The notes: generated by a model not told the origin, from the letters alone. Positions 7,924 to 16,820 are shown, counted from the first letter of the stretch. The stretch: 33,622 nt of DNA from Sphingobacterium sp. (GCA_029239355.1 JAQZAZ010000075.1:1-33622), one strand, 5' to 3'. Made by a program: numbers and translations.

Positions 7924-10035
7924 TTAATTTAATCCTCTTTTAATCAATAAATATTTCGGATCAGGATCTGCCCCCCTGAAAATGCGGTACATTTTTTCCG
8001 GATCATCCGTTCCACCTTTTTCAAGGATATTCTTGCGGAATGAGTCTGCTGTTGTCTGATCAAATAAAGATTTCTCCTTAAAGGCAGCAAAAGCATCTGA
8101 GTCTAATACTTCCGACCAAATGTACGCATAGTACCCTGCAGAGTACCCCCCGGCAAAGACATGTTGAAAATAAGTACTTCTATAACGCGGAATAATTGCA
8201 TCAATAATGCCTATCTTCTTCATTGCCGTTTTTTCAAACGCATTGATATCTTTGGAAATTTCTTTGGTTGTGGCATGGTAGTTCATATCCAGCAATGCTG
8301 CTGAAAGATATTCTAACGTTGCAAAACCTTGATCAAAGGTTCCTGCTTTTTCCATTTTTTGGATCAAGGAATCTGGCATAGCCTCTTTGGTCTTAAAATG
8401 TTTCGCATAGGTCTTTAATACCTCGGGATCTGCAGCCCAGTTTTCCATGACTTGGGATGGTAATTCCACAAAGTCACGTGGTACTGAAGTACCGGCCATT
8501 GATCTGTATCTTACATTAGAGAGCAGACCATGTAAGGCATGTCCAAATTCGTGGAACAGGGTAGTCGCTTCGTCAAATGTCAGTAATGCCGGATTCTTTC
8601 CGACAGGTTTTGTGAAATTACATACGATAGAAATCACTGGGGCAACACGTTTACCATCTTTTGTGGATTGATTGCGGTAAGATGTCATCCATGCACCACC
8701 TCGTTTAGATTCCCGTGGAAAGAAGTCTGCATACAAAAGCCCCAAATGTGCGCCATCTTTGTCTTTTACTTCATATACTTCAACTTCCTTATGATAAGTT
8801 GGCACATTGTTTAAAGCAACGAATGTCAGACCATATAGTTTGTTTGCCACAGCAAAAGCGCCTTCGCGGACGGCTGGTAAACTCAAGTAAGGCTTGATTT
8901 CATCCTCATCCAATGCAAAGCGTTTTTTACGAATAATCTCGGTATAATATCTCCAATCGTAAGGTGCCACCGCAAAATTGCCATCTTCTGCTTTAATCTC
9001 CTTTGCGATATCTGCCTCTTCGCCTTTTGCTTTCGCTAAAGCTGGCGTCCACAATTTATTCAATAAAGCATATACATTTTCAGGTGTCTTCGCCATGGAT
9101 TCCTCAAGCACATAAGCTGCATGTGAGGCATAACCCAATAATTTTGCCTTTTGAAGACGAAGGTTGACAATCTTTTGAATAATTTCTTTATTATCATTTG
9201 TGTTATCGTGATTACCACGCATCTGATATGCCTCCCAGATCTGTTTTCTCAGCTCACGGTTTTTAGCATATTGCAGGAAAGGCATGATGGAAGGATTCTG
9301 CAAGGTAAACACCCATTTATCCTTTTTACCTTTGGCGACGGCTTCTTCAGCAGCCGCTGTTTTCAGTGACTCGGGCAGGCCCTCCAGCTGGCTGGCCGAA
9401 TCAACCACAAGCTGATAAGCGTTGGTTTCAGCCAATAGATTCTGGCCGAACTGTGTTGTCAATGTCGAAAGCTCGGCATTGATCTTTTTCATTTTTTCTT
9501 TGTCCGCATCTTTCAAATTTGCACCTGAACGTACGAAGCTCTTATAGGTCTCTTCCAGAAGCTTATTATCCTGAGAATCTAAGCCAAGCGTATTACGGCT
9601 GTTCCATACCGTTTTGATTTTATCAAATAACTTGGAGTTCATCGAAATTTCATCCGAATGACTCGATAATACTGGAGCTAGCTCCTTTGCTATAGCTTGA
9701 ATACTATCATTGGTATTGGCGCTATTGAGATTATTAAATACAGTAGATACGTTGTTCAATAAGCCTCCCGCATTTTCGAGGGCTACAATCGTATTTTGGA
9801 AAGTCGCTTTATCGGAGTTATTGACAATAGAGTCAATCTCCAGATTATGTACTTTTATTGCCTCTTCAAAGGCAGGTCTGAAATGTTCGGTTTTGATCTT
9901 GTCAAATGGTGGAACATTAAAGGGCGTTTCATAGGCTAATAAAAGAGGATTATCTGTCATCATTTTTTTTTCCTCACAACCAACAAATGCAGTTGCCACT
10001 ATGATTAAGAATGGCAAAAGTTGTCTTTTCTTCAT
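7924..10035 (-). CDS. M3 family zinc metallopeptidase (Dcp/oligopeptidase A-like) lipoprotein
   Basis: The 703-residue product is a full-length thimet-oligopeptidase-type enzyme. The zinc site is H495-E-F-G-H499 with Glu524 (in DFVELPSQ) as third ligand, preceded by FDEATTLFHEFGH. Other family segments are MPFLQYAKNRELR, GLLYADFFPRESKRGGAWM and FAGGYSAGYYAYIWSE. A lipoprotein signal (hydrophobic residues 6-18, Cys20 in AFVGCEEKK) places it in the periplasm, where it would trim short peptides. It is probably closer to peptidyl-dipeptidase Dcp than to cytosolic PrlC, but the two cannot be separated surely here. It is a single-gene unit with a promoter element at 10064-10071 and a strong terminator. 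Confidence 0.93.
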   Translation of the reverse strand: MKKRQLLPFLIIVATAFVGCEEKKMMTDNPLLLAYETPFNVPPFDKIKTEHFRPAFEEAIKVHNLEIDSIVNNSDKATFQNTIVALENAGGLLNNVSTVFNNLNSANTNDSIQAIAKELAPVLSSHSDEISMNSKLFDKIKTVWNSRNTLGLDSQDNKLLEETYKSFVRSGANLKDADKEKMKKINAELSTLTTQFGQNLLAETNAYQLVVDSASQLEGLPESLKTAAAEEAVAKGKKDKWVFTLQNPSIMPFLQYAKNRELRKQIWEAYQMRGNHDNTNDNKEIIQKIVNLRLQKAKLLGYASHAAYVLEESMAKTPENVYALLNKLWTPALAKAKGEEADIAKEIKAEDGNFAVAPYDWRYYTEIIRKKRFALDEDEIKPYLSLPAVREGAFAVANKLYGLTFVALNNVPTYHKEVEVYEVKDKDGAHLGLLYADFFPRESKRGGAWMTSYRNQSTKDGKRVAPVISIVCNFTKPVGKNPALLTFDEATTLFHEFGHALHGLLSNVRYRSMAGTSVPRDFVELPSQVMENWAADPEVLKTYAKHFKTKEAMPDSLIQKMEKAGTFDQGFATLEYLSAALLDMNYHATTKEISKDINAFEKTAMKKIGIIDAIIPRYRSTYFQHVFAGGYSAGYYAYIWSEVLDSDAFAAFKEKSLFDQTTADSFRKNILEKGGTDDPEKMYRIFRGADPDPKYLLIKRGLN

Positions 10036-10063
10036 ATCGTCTGATTATTCCTGATTTTTTTTT

Positions 10064-10071
10064 CAAAGATA
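10064..10071 (-). promoter_or_regulatory. -7 element TATCTTTG of the M3 peptidase gene
   Basis: On the minus strand this octamer matches TAnnTTTG and ends 28 bases before the ATG at 10035. No TTG is found at the usual -33 distance. Confidence 0.5.
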
Positions 10072-10206
10072 ATAAAATTAGGCAAATACGGGACTTCTCT
10101 TCTAGACATCAGCAAGCGGCTCAAAAACCGTCATCCTATTGTAAAACAAAAACTTATTAGTAAATCTTGTTAAAAATATTCTGTCAATTTGGATAAAAAT
10201 ATTTTA

Positions 10207-11283
10207 ATGAACGCTATTAACCGTTTCTTTTGGGGATGTGCAGGTGTGCATCAAGAAACTCTTGAAAAGTATCCCGAGGAGCATAGTAAGTATACAGCCA
10301 TAGGTGCTACTATCTTCTTTACCGGATTATTTGCCAGTCTCTCTGGTGGATATGCGATGTATTTTGTATTCAGCGGAGGAACATTGGACTGGCTTCTGGC
10401 GATCGCATTTGGTATCATTTGGGGTTTGGCAATTTTCAATATGGATCGATATATCGTATTGAGCATCAATAAATCCAAAAATGGTTGGATGCAGCTCTTA
10501 CAGGCCTTGCCCCGTATTTTGTTGGCTATTCTAATTGGTTTGGTCATTTCACGTCCATTGGAGTTGAAAATTTTCGACAAAGAGATCCGGGAGAATTTGC
10601 GGGTACGTTTCCTTGCCGACCAGCGTTCAAAAATTGATACGCTTAACAGTACATTCAATAAAAAATACAGCAATGAGGTCAATCAGCTAAAAATGATGAC
10701 CGTAGAACGCGATTCATTGGAATCAAGTATCAAAACCGACCGAACCAAATTGAATTATGAAATCTTCGGCAATAAAACGACGGAGACATCGGGTGTAATG
10801 GGCTATGGTCCGTACGCTAAAATGAAGGAAGAGGAGCTAAAAAAGAAAGAAGCTTATCTAGATACCTTACGTAACAAAATAACGGGGCAACAAAATGCCA
10901 TCCGTCAAAAGCAAAAATTTGAAGGGATATTGGATCAAAAGGTTTTATCAAATGCGTCTTTGGACAGCGCAGTCAATGTAGCAGGTTTTGCGGACCGCAA
11001 TTCGGCACTGGGCAATCTACGTTACGATGCCAACGGAAAGGTCAACGAATCCAATGCAAATGCGGTTTTCTTTATCGCACTGCTCTTTGTCTTTCTGGAA
11101 TGTCTTCCTGTCATCGTAAAACTATTGGCTGGACGTGATCCTTATGACAATGCTATTCAAAATTTAAGAACCTTACATGATTACGAATCGGATACGAACC
11201 TCAATGTGGAGAAAGAGGCTGTTGATCGCTTAAAGGATACCTATGTAGATGTTTCAATCAATAAACGTATGAAAGAACTTTAG
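10207..11283 (+). CDS. DUF4407 membrane protein
   Basis: The 358-residue protein starts MNAINRFFWGCAGVHQETL and carries the family's EEHSKYTAIGATIFFTGLFAS...GGYAMYFVF segment. Membrane segments lie at about 32-54, 59-80 (ending FNMDRYIV) and 98-115. A long charged coiled coil at about 120-255 follows, and a last membrane segment at about 285-305 (FFIALLFVFLECLPVIVKL). This fits a helical membrane protein with a large soluble coiled-coil loop. DUF4407 proteins have no settled function. ATG 10207 is preferred over an in-frame TTG at 10189, which lies in a promoter-like TCAATTTG. No operon partner is evident; the downstream gene is convergent. Confidence 0.88.
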   Translation: MNAINRFFWGCAGVHQETLEKYPEEHSKYTAIGATIFFTGLFASLSGGYAMYFVFSGGTLDWLLAIAFGIIWGLAIFNMDRYIVLSINKSKNGWMQLLQALPRILLAILIGLVISRPLELKIFDKEIRENLRVRFLADQRSKIDTLNSTFNKKYSNEVNQLKMMTVERDSLESSIKTDRTKLNYEIFGNKTTETSGVMGYGPYAKMKEEELKKKEAYLDTLRNKITGQQNAIRQKQKFEGILDQKVLSNASLDSAVNVAGFADRNSALGNLRYDANGKVNESNANAVFFIALLFVFLECLPVIVKLLAGRDPYDNAIQNLRTLHDYESDTNLNVEKEAVDRLKDTYVDVSINKRMKEL

Positions 11284-11586
11284 GAGGGAAATAGTATGGA
11301 GATATTAGTATGGAGAGTTTAACGAGTTCAAGCTACGGCTTATATTATAACCTTAAGATTGACGGTTGAAGAGTTTGTTCGTATGAGAAGCTTAGGGCTT
11401 TACTGACGAGCTCTTCAATCATCGTTTTTTCAGCTTATGAGAACTCTTACGTAGCCCCCTCTTGACTACTGCTGATCTCCTTGTCGACACAATCGCTTTG
11501 GCGTAAGATATAAAATAATCCATCCTTTCATACCGTAAAACATCCAGTTAACCTAGCAATCGTGGCATTCCATTAAGTAATCCTGC
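11284..11586. other. Convergent intergenic region, no recognised gene
   Basis: No known gene is recognised. The region contains a direct repeat of AGTATGGAGA (11293-11302 and 11307-11316), an inverted repeat TTGAAGAG/CTCTTCAA (11366-11373 and 11411-11418), and on the minus strand two tiny open frames of 34 and 25 codons (11419-11523 and 11345-11422) that overlap by ATGA. They show no similarity I know of and may be chance. Confidence 0.4.
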
Positions 11587-12909
11587 TTATTCGTCTTCGT
11601 CCAGAAATTTAGCGTCGATCTGCTTGTTTGCCTTTGCACCTAAGCGTTTCAATTTTTCTACTTTCCCGATGACATTTCCGGCACCTGTTGACAGTTTTTT
11701 GGTTGCATCCTCATGACTCCTCAAAGCACGTTCCAGCTGATTCTGGACTTGTTCCATATCAGTCAGGAAGCTCACAAATTTATCATACAAACTGCCGGCT
11801 TCCTTGGCGATCTCAATGACATTACGTGTCTGCCGTTCTTGCTTCCAGATACTGGCAATGGTACGCAATGTCGCCAGCAGGGTGGATGGACTGACGATCA
11901 CGACCTTGCGGTCCCAGGCATCGCTGAATAGATCCGGTTTTTGCAACACCGACATGCTCAAGGCCGATTCAATTGGCATAAACAACAACACAAACTCGGG
12001 CGATTCTATTCCGTATAGCTCATGATAGTTTTTAGTAGAAAGTTCCTTCACGTGATTTTCGACGGACTGAACATGTTGCTTGGCAAAAATCGCCCGGTCT
12101 TCATCGGTTTCGGCATTTACCCAACGCTCGTAAGCGATCAAAGACACTTTAGAATCCACAATGAGATGTTTATCCTCTGGAAGATCAATAATCGCATCGG
12201 GTTGCATTCTCCGGCCTTCTGCATCCATCAAGGAAACCTGTAACCTAAATTCACGATCCTTCATCAGCCCCGAACGTTCCAATACCCTCTCCAAAATTAC
12301 CTCACCCCAATTGCCTTGTTTTTTCGTATCTCCTTTTAACGCTTTGGTTAAGCTATTGGCTTCATCTTTAATTTTGAGGCTTTGTTCGACCAATTGCAAT
12401 ACAACGCCTTTCAGGGAATTACGTTCAGCCGCTTCCTGATTATAATTTTTATCGACTTTCTCTTCAAACAATTTGATTTTTTCCTTTAAAGGATCGAGGA
12501 TCAGGCCGAGCGAACGGTGGTTCGTTTCGGTGAATTTTTGGGTTTTCTCTTCCAAAATTTTATTGGCAATCACCTGAAATTCGGTATTGAACTGTCTTTT
12601 AATTTCAGCAATTTCGTTCTTTTGCTCCTGAAATTTATCGAGCTGTGCTTCGTAAAAAGAACGAGTACTTTCCAGCGAACGCTCGGCCACCAACACACTT
12701 TCACGTTCTTTGTCCAATTCATCTCTCAGCATCAGACGCTCTTCTAGCAAACTTTGTTCCCGTTGCTGGGAACGCGCTAGTTCTATTTTCAACGTCTCTA
12801 TTTCTTTACTCTGGCCGATGTCTACAGCAGGAGCCCCACTTCTTTTCAATACCAAGATGATCAAAACGACCAACAGCAAAACAATTCCTGCAAAGAAAAA
12901 TATTTCCAT
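11587..12909 (-). CDS. rmuC: DNA recombination protein RmuC
   Basis: The 440-residue product has one N-terminal membrane segment (residues 2-20), a long coiled coil (about 25-130), and a RmuC domain at about 135-420. Clear family motifs are KKQGNWGEVILERVLERSGL, PDAIIDLPEDKHLIVDSKVSL (a PD-(D/E)XK-like nuclease core), ENHVKELSTKNYH, FVLLFMPIESALS and VVIVSPSTLLATLRTIASIW. RmuC is a membrane-anchored predicted nuclease that limits inversions and rearrangements at short inverted repeats. The ATG start directly precedes the membrane anchor. It is a single gene between convergent DUF4407 and the co-directional arginase-fold gene. Confidence 0.93.
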   Translation of the reverse strand: MEIFFFAGIVLLLVVLIILVLKRSGAPAVDIGQSKEIETLKIELARSQQREQSLLEERLMLRDELDKERESVLVAERSLESTRSFYEAQLDKFQEQKNEIAEIKRQFNTEFQVIANKILEEKTQKFTETNHRSLGLILDPLKEKIKLFEEKVDKNYNQEAAERNSLKGVVLQLVEQSLKIKDEANSLTKALKGDTKKQGNWGEVILERVLERSGLMKDREFRLQVSLMDAEGRRMQPDAIIDLPEDKHLIVDSKVSLIAYERWVNAETDEDRAIFAKQHVQSVENHVKELSTKNYHELYGIESPEFVLLFMPIESALSMSVLQKPDLFSDAWDRKVVIVSPSTLLATLRTIASIWKQERQTRNVIEIAKEAGSLYDKFVSFLTDMEQVQNQLERALRSHEDATKKLSTGAGNVIGKVEKLKRLGAKANKQIDAKFLDEDE

Positions 12910-13006
12910 GATTTAAATTTTAGGAGAATAACAGCTTCGTATTGACAGCTTAGCTGCTATTGAATTTTAAGTCTTTTAATGACGAAAGATCGTCCTTTAT
13001 TATTGC

Positions 13007-14194
13007 CTACTGTAGTTTCTGATGCGTCTTCCACCACAGATCGGGCATCTCGCCAGAAACAGCCAGCTGGTAGTCTTCGTAACGGCAGGGCACGAGATAA
13101 TAACGTTCGTTGACTGATTTTGATCCAAAGTAAGGTACTTGGATCCACCATCGGTCGGATTTTTTGCTTTTCACAAAAACCAATTCATGTTCCTCATTCT
13201 CCAGTGTAGTACGATAGATGATATAGGCCGATTTAGGATACAACGGGGTATCCTGCTTTCGGTTGTAGTAGCCATCAATAAAGCACCAGATCATCTGTGA
13301 AACCAGCATCACAGTTTGTTCCATGGGGTCAAATGTCGGGTTCAATTCATAGAAACCAATAGAGGTGCATTTGTCCGACATACCGGCATAGCGTGCCAGC
13401 TGACATGCTTCGTCGCCATACAGACCATTTGGAACCGCATTGGCATTTCCAGGGGCTTCTGAGGCGCGGATAGCGCCAATGTCGAAACTAATCAAGTCGG
13501 CAGCACGGATAAGGGGTTCGGACTGATCCATTTTACCTGCAATCATACCCACGCGCGTAGCGTTGAAAAACAGCTTTTCGTACATATTGATTGATTCCTT
13601 GCTGACAAGGTAGGTCTGATAAGCAATGGAATTCAGGTTAAACAGATAATCGGGCTGATGTAGGATAATGTGATTAACATAAGACCGCGAGTTGAGGCTG
13701 ACATTTTCAGCTTCCTCCTGGTTGAGATCAAAACGCGGATCCACAATAGCAAGCTCAATCTTTCGTTCTAAATTCTGATAGCCCAGATATTGTGCATAAG
13801 TCAAATCCTGTCCGCCACCAATGATAATTGGAAGGATGTTGACTTTCACCAATTCCTCTACCACAGATTTCAATGCCACATAGGTATCTTGTATGGTATT
13901 ACCCGCTTTTATATTGCCCAGATCAACTATATTCATCTTATAATCACCTTGATACAGGGCATAAAGATGTTTGCGTACCGCATCGGGAGCTTTGTCGGTC
14001 CCATTGTTATTGATGGATGCACGATCTTCCTGTACACCGACAATCGCCAACTGGGGTCTTTCACTTTCCTCCCAAGTAGGAAAATCAGTCTCATAAGCCT
14101 GGATCACATTCCCTAACTGGGAGTTCAGGAAACCATGCTCAGGGGAGATACTTGTAATTGAGATCGGACTGAAAAATACGGACAATGACGACAT
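13007..14194 (-). CDS. Arginase/formimidoylglutamase-fold protein with altered metal site
   Basis: The 395-residue product has the ureohydrolase fold, and databases would call it formimidoylglutamase or arginase. The usual landmarks are present but changed. GGGHD reads GGGQD (Gln129), DAHxD reads D152-P-R-F-D156, and SxDxD reads S236-F-D-I-G240. Three of the six classical manganese ligands (two His and one Asp) are therefore missing. A C-terminal extension of about 90 residues (from about 300) is Trp/Tyr-rich and unlike arginase. Classical di-manganese hydrolysis looks unlikely, so it may be a pseudoenzyme or have another activity. No histidine-utilisation genes are nearby. The gene stands alone between rmuC (same strand) and the divergent epimerase remnant. 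Confidence 0.8.
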   Translation of the reverse strand: MSSLSVFFSPISITSISPEHGFLNSQLGNVIQAYETDFPTWEESERPQLAIVGVQEDRASINNNGTDKAPDAVRKHLYALYQGDYKMNIVDLGNIKAGNTIQDTYVALKSVVEELVKVNILPIIIGGGQDLTYAQYLGYQNLERKIELAIVDPRFDLNQEEAENVSLNSRSYVNHIILHQPDYLFNLNSIAYQTYLVSKESINMYEKLFFNATRVGMIAGKMDQSEPLIRAADLISFDIGAIRASEAPGNANAVPNGLYGDEACQLARYAGMSDKCTSIGFYELNPTFDPMEQTVMLVSQMIWCFIDGYYNRKQDTPLYPKSAYIIYRTTLENEEHELVFVKSKKSDRWWIQVPYFGSKSVNERYYLVPCRYEDYQLAVSGEMPDLWWKTHQKLQ

Positions 14195-14265
14195 AAGCTA
14201 TAGTTTGTTTAAGACACCTCATTTTTTGGGATGCAACTCACACAAATATCCATTTATTAACTAAC

Positions 14266-14297
14266 TTTTGAAAACATTATTTTTAACAGTATCTTTA
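14266..14297 (+). promoter_or_regulatory. Candidate promoter of the broken epimerase gene
   Basis: TTTTG (14266-14270), a 19-base spacer and TATCTTTA (14290-14297) resemble the Bacteroidota -33/-7 promoter with one mismatch in the -7 element. It ends 4 bases before the GTG at 14302. Confidence 0.4.
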
Positions 14298-14301
14298 TCA
14301 A

Positions 14302-15232
14302 GTGATATTAATAACTGGAGGAACAGGTTTTTTAGGTCATTGCCATCAAAAGAGCTCGATCGACTATTCCGGCAGCCCTACTGTCCTCATCATTGATTCA
14401 ATGGATTGATGCAGATATCAACAATTATTTTGAGCTCGAAGATGCGCTGGAAGGAGTGACAAAAGTATATCACTGTGCGGCGCTGGTCTCCTATCAGAAG
14501 AAAGACACTAAATCACTTTTTAAAGTCAATGTAGAAGGGACGGCACATATTGTCAATCTATGTTTAGAAAAGGGCATTCGCTTGCTTCATGTCAGTTCAA
14601 TCGCGGCTTTGGGCACAAATAAGGAAAACCTGCCAGTCTCGGAGAAAGACCATTGGGAGCACAGTCCGACGACCTCTAATTATTCGCTTTCTAAATATCA
14701 GGCAGAAATGGAAGTTTGGCGCGGTATTACCGAGGGGCTGGATGCTGTTATTGTTAATCCATCTGTCATATTGGGCGCAGCGGCCAAAGATAAGGGATCC
14801 GGAGCATTGTTCTCAATGATCAATAAAGGATTGAAGTTTTATCCCAAGGGGAGTGTTGGGATAGTTGACGTAGAGGATGTCGCAGCAATCATGATCCAAT
14901 TAATGGAAAAAAGTGATATTACTGCCGAACGTTATATCATCAATCACCTCAACATCCTCAACAAAGATTTGCTCAGTGTAGCCAGTGTCCTAATGAACAA
15001 GCCTGAGCCTACGATTGAAGTTTCCGAAACACTTCTTCAGATCGCGTCCACTGTCTCTGGTATGCTATCTGTCTTCAAGAAATCGGGCTCTTCGCTGACC
15101 AAAGAAACAGCTGCAGCATCAAGTGCCAAATTACAATACTCCAATGCAAAGGTCCAATCACTCCTGAACCACAACTATCGTCCACTGGAACAAACATTAA
15201 AAGAAATTGCAAATTTGTACAACAAACAGTAA
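14302..15232 (+). pseudogene. NAD-dependent epimerase/dehydratase gene broken near its N-terminus
   Basis: From GTG 14302 the reading is VILITGGTGFLGH, the complete first strand and Rossmann TGGTGFLG motif. The frame then changes at 14341. From 14342 the rest of the protein is open to 15232: AIKRARSTIPAALL, WIDADINNYFELEDALEGV, VYHCAALVSYQKKD, KVNVEGTAHIVNLC, LLHVSSIAALG and a YSLSK catalytic Tyr-x3-Lys. Family members have about 15 more residues between GFLG and AIKR, so an internal deletion of about 44 bases that is not a multiple of three explains both the loss and the frameshift. Reading on from 14302 stops at 14397-14399. The remaining frame lacks the NAD-binding turn and has no ATG before the middle of the protein, so it is probably inactive. 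The original role was probably a short-chain sugar-nucleotide or steroid-type reductase. Confidence 0.78.
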
Positions 15233-15396
15233 AATAACATAAATAGTAAACAACCAAACCCTGAACCCGTCATGAGCGTATCAAATTATCTGACAAAAAA
15301 ATAAAGCCTGCATGTTTATGATTGATTCATTTACTAAACAGTATTCCAGTGAAACAATCACAAACCTCCATTGCTTATTAAGGAATGATTAGTTGC

Positions 15397-15441
15397 CATG
15401 ATAGCTCCATCGTCATTAAAAAACAAGTTATTACGATGAAA
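15397..15441 (+). repeat. Upstream copy of the serB-fusion translation-start region
   Basis: This 45-base segment, from CATGATAGCT to ACGATGAAA, is repeated at 15490-15533 with three base changes and one fewer A in an A-run. In this copy the ATG (15436) opens a four-codon frame (M-K-A-S-stop) that overlaps by ATGA a second short frame (15447-15494). It may be a duplication relic or a leader. See the second copy. Confidence 0.75.
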
Positions 15442-15489
15442 GCATCATGAGTTTAATCAAGTCACGATTCAATAGTGATACATACCGCA

Positions 15490-15533
15490 CATGATAGCTT
15501 CATCACCATTAAAAACAAGTTATTACGATGAAA
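15490..15533 (+). repeat. Downstream copy of the duplicated start region (contains the serB-fusion ATG)
   Basis: This is the second copy of the repeat at 15397-15441. The ATG of this copy (15528) is the true start of the SerB-like fusion gene, and the ATGs of the two copies are 92 bases apart. Confidence 0.75.
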
Positions 15534-16820
15534 AATTATTACATCATTGATTTTGATAGTACATTTACGCAAGTAGAAGCGCTCGATGAGCTCGCCCGGA
15601 TCTCACTTGAAGATCATCCTGACCGCGAAGCGATCTATGAAGAAATCGAACGATATACCAACCTTGCCATGGAAGGCAAACTTTCTTTCCGCGAAGCACT
15701 TGCCGGTCGGGTGAAATTATTGAATGCCAACAGAAGCCACTTGGATAAACTGGTATCTCACCTCAAGAAAAAGGTATCAACATCCTTCTCCCGTAACCGC
15801 GAATTTTTCAAAAAACATTCAGATACGGCTTGGATCGTTTCCGGAGGTTTTAAGGAATTTATAACTCCCGTTGTGACGCCCTATCATATCAAAACCGAGA
15901 ATATCTATGCAAATACGTTCAGATTCGATGCGGAGGGTAATATTATCGGGTTTGATGAAGAAAACCCTTTGTCCAATGAAGGTGGAAAAGTACAACTACT
16001 TAAACAACTCAATATCGAGGGACGGCTTTTTGGCATCGGCGATGGTTATTCGGATTTCCAGCTAAAAGAGTCTGGATTGATTGAAAAATTCTTTGCCTTT
16101 ACAGAGAATATCCAGCGCAAAAGTGTCACTGAAAAAGCAGACTTCATTACACCGAGCTTTGATGAATTCTTGTACGTGAATGATTTACCACGTGCGATCT
16201 CTTACCCTAAGAATCGGATTCTTTGCCTCATTGTCGGCGATGTTCCTGAGATTGCAGCGCATATTTTAAAGAGAGATGGTTTCTCGGTCCGTACAAAAGA
16301 AACTTTCGAAGAAAAATATGTGAAGGATGTTGGGATGCTGTTGTTGGGTAACAATATCGACATTAGCGATGAACAGCTGCAACAGGCAGATAAGCTAAAA
16401 ACGATCGGATATCTGGGGGATATCAAGGGGCATATCAATAAGGATATCTGTAATGCCAAAGGAATTGTCGTCTTTGATGATAAAAAAAGCAAGAAGAAAA
16501 ATTCGGAATTTATCCCACGTCGAATGGCCGAATTTATCAACAACGGTGATACATATTTAAGCCGTAATTTCCCGAATTTGGTCTTACCAAAAGTAAAACA
16601 GGTGACGAGATTGCTGCACATCCATAAAAACGTTCCGGGTATTATGGCCCAAATTAATAAGGTATATGCACAGAATGATATCAATATCGTTGCACAGTTC
16701 TTGATGACTAAAAGTGATATCGGTTACGCTGTTACCGATATTCAAGGTGAATATGATAAAGATCTATTGAAGCAATTGAAACAGATTGAAAATACGATAA
16801 AGTTTAGAATATTGTATTAG
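15528..16820 (+). CDS. serB: Phosphoserine phosphatase (HAD) fused to SerA N-fragment and ACT domain
   Basis: The 430-residue product has three parts. Residues 1-220 are a complete HAD phosphatase of SerB type: D8-F-D10-S-T, S105-G-G, Lys154 in GGK and G171-D-G-Y-S-D176. Residues about 229-320 resemble the first part of 3-phosphoglycerate dehydrogenase (ILCLIVGDVPE, then ADKLKTIGYLG and CNAKGIVVFDD). Without any NAD-binding domain (no GxGxxG), the chain passes straight into the SerA C-terminal linker and ACT domain (NGDTYLSRNFPNLVLP, LLHIHKNVPGIMAQINKVYA, TIKFRILY), residues about 338-430. It should dephosphorylate phosphoserine. The ACT domain may sense serine (inference). It cannot act as a dehydrogenase. 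A terminator follows. The start fits the family, and a duplicated copy of the start region lies upstream. Confidence 0.88.
   Translation: MKNYYIIDFDSTFTQVEALDELARISLEDHPDREAIYEEIERYTNLAMEGKLSFREALAGRVKLLNANRSHLDKLVSHLKKKVSTSFSRNREFFKKHSDTAWIVSGGFKEFITPVVTPYHIKTENIYANTFRFDAEGNIIGFDEENPLSNEGGKVQLLKQLNIEGRLFGIGDGYSDFQLKESGLIEKFFAFTENIQRKSVTEKADFITPSFDEFLYVNDLPRAISYPKNRILCLIVGDVPEIAAHILKRDGFSVRTKETFEEKYVKDVGMLLLGNNIDISDEQLQQADKLKTIGYLGDIKGHINKDICNAKGIVVFDDKKSKKKNSEFIPRRMAEFINNGDTYLSRNFPNLVLPKVKQVTRLLHIHKNVPGIMAQINKVYAQNDINIVAQFLMTKSDIGYAVTDIQGEYDKDLLKQLKQIENTIKFRILY

Noticed and set aside
14393..15232. Treating the epimerase as a normal 279-residue gene starting at TTG
   Set aside because: The Rossmann motif lies just upstream in another frame, so the short frame is the rear part of a broken gene.
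16202..16684. 160-codon antisense frame inside the SerB fusion gene
   Set aside because: It lies wholly within a strongly supported coding gene, and its Ser/Phe/Leu-rich translation is typical of a shadow frame.
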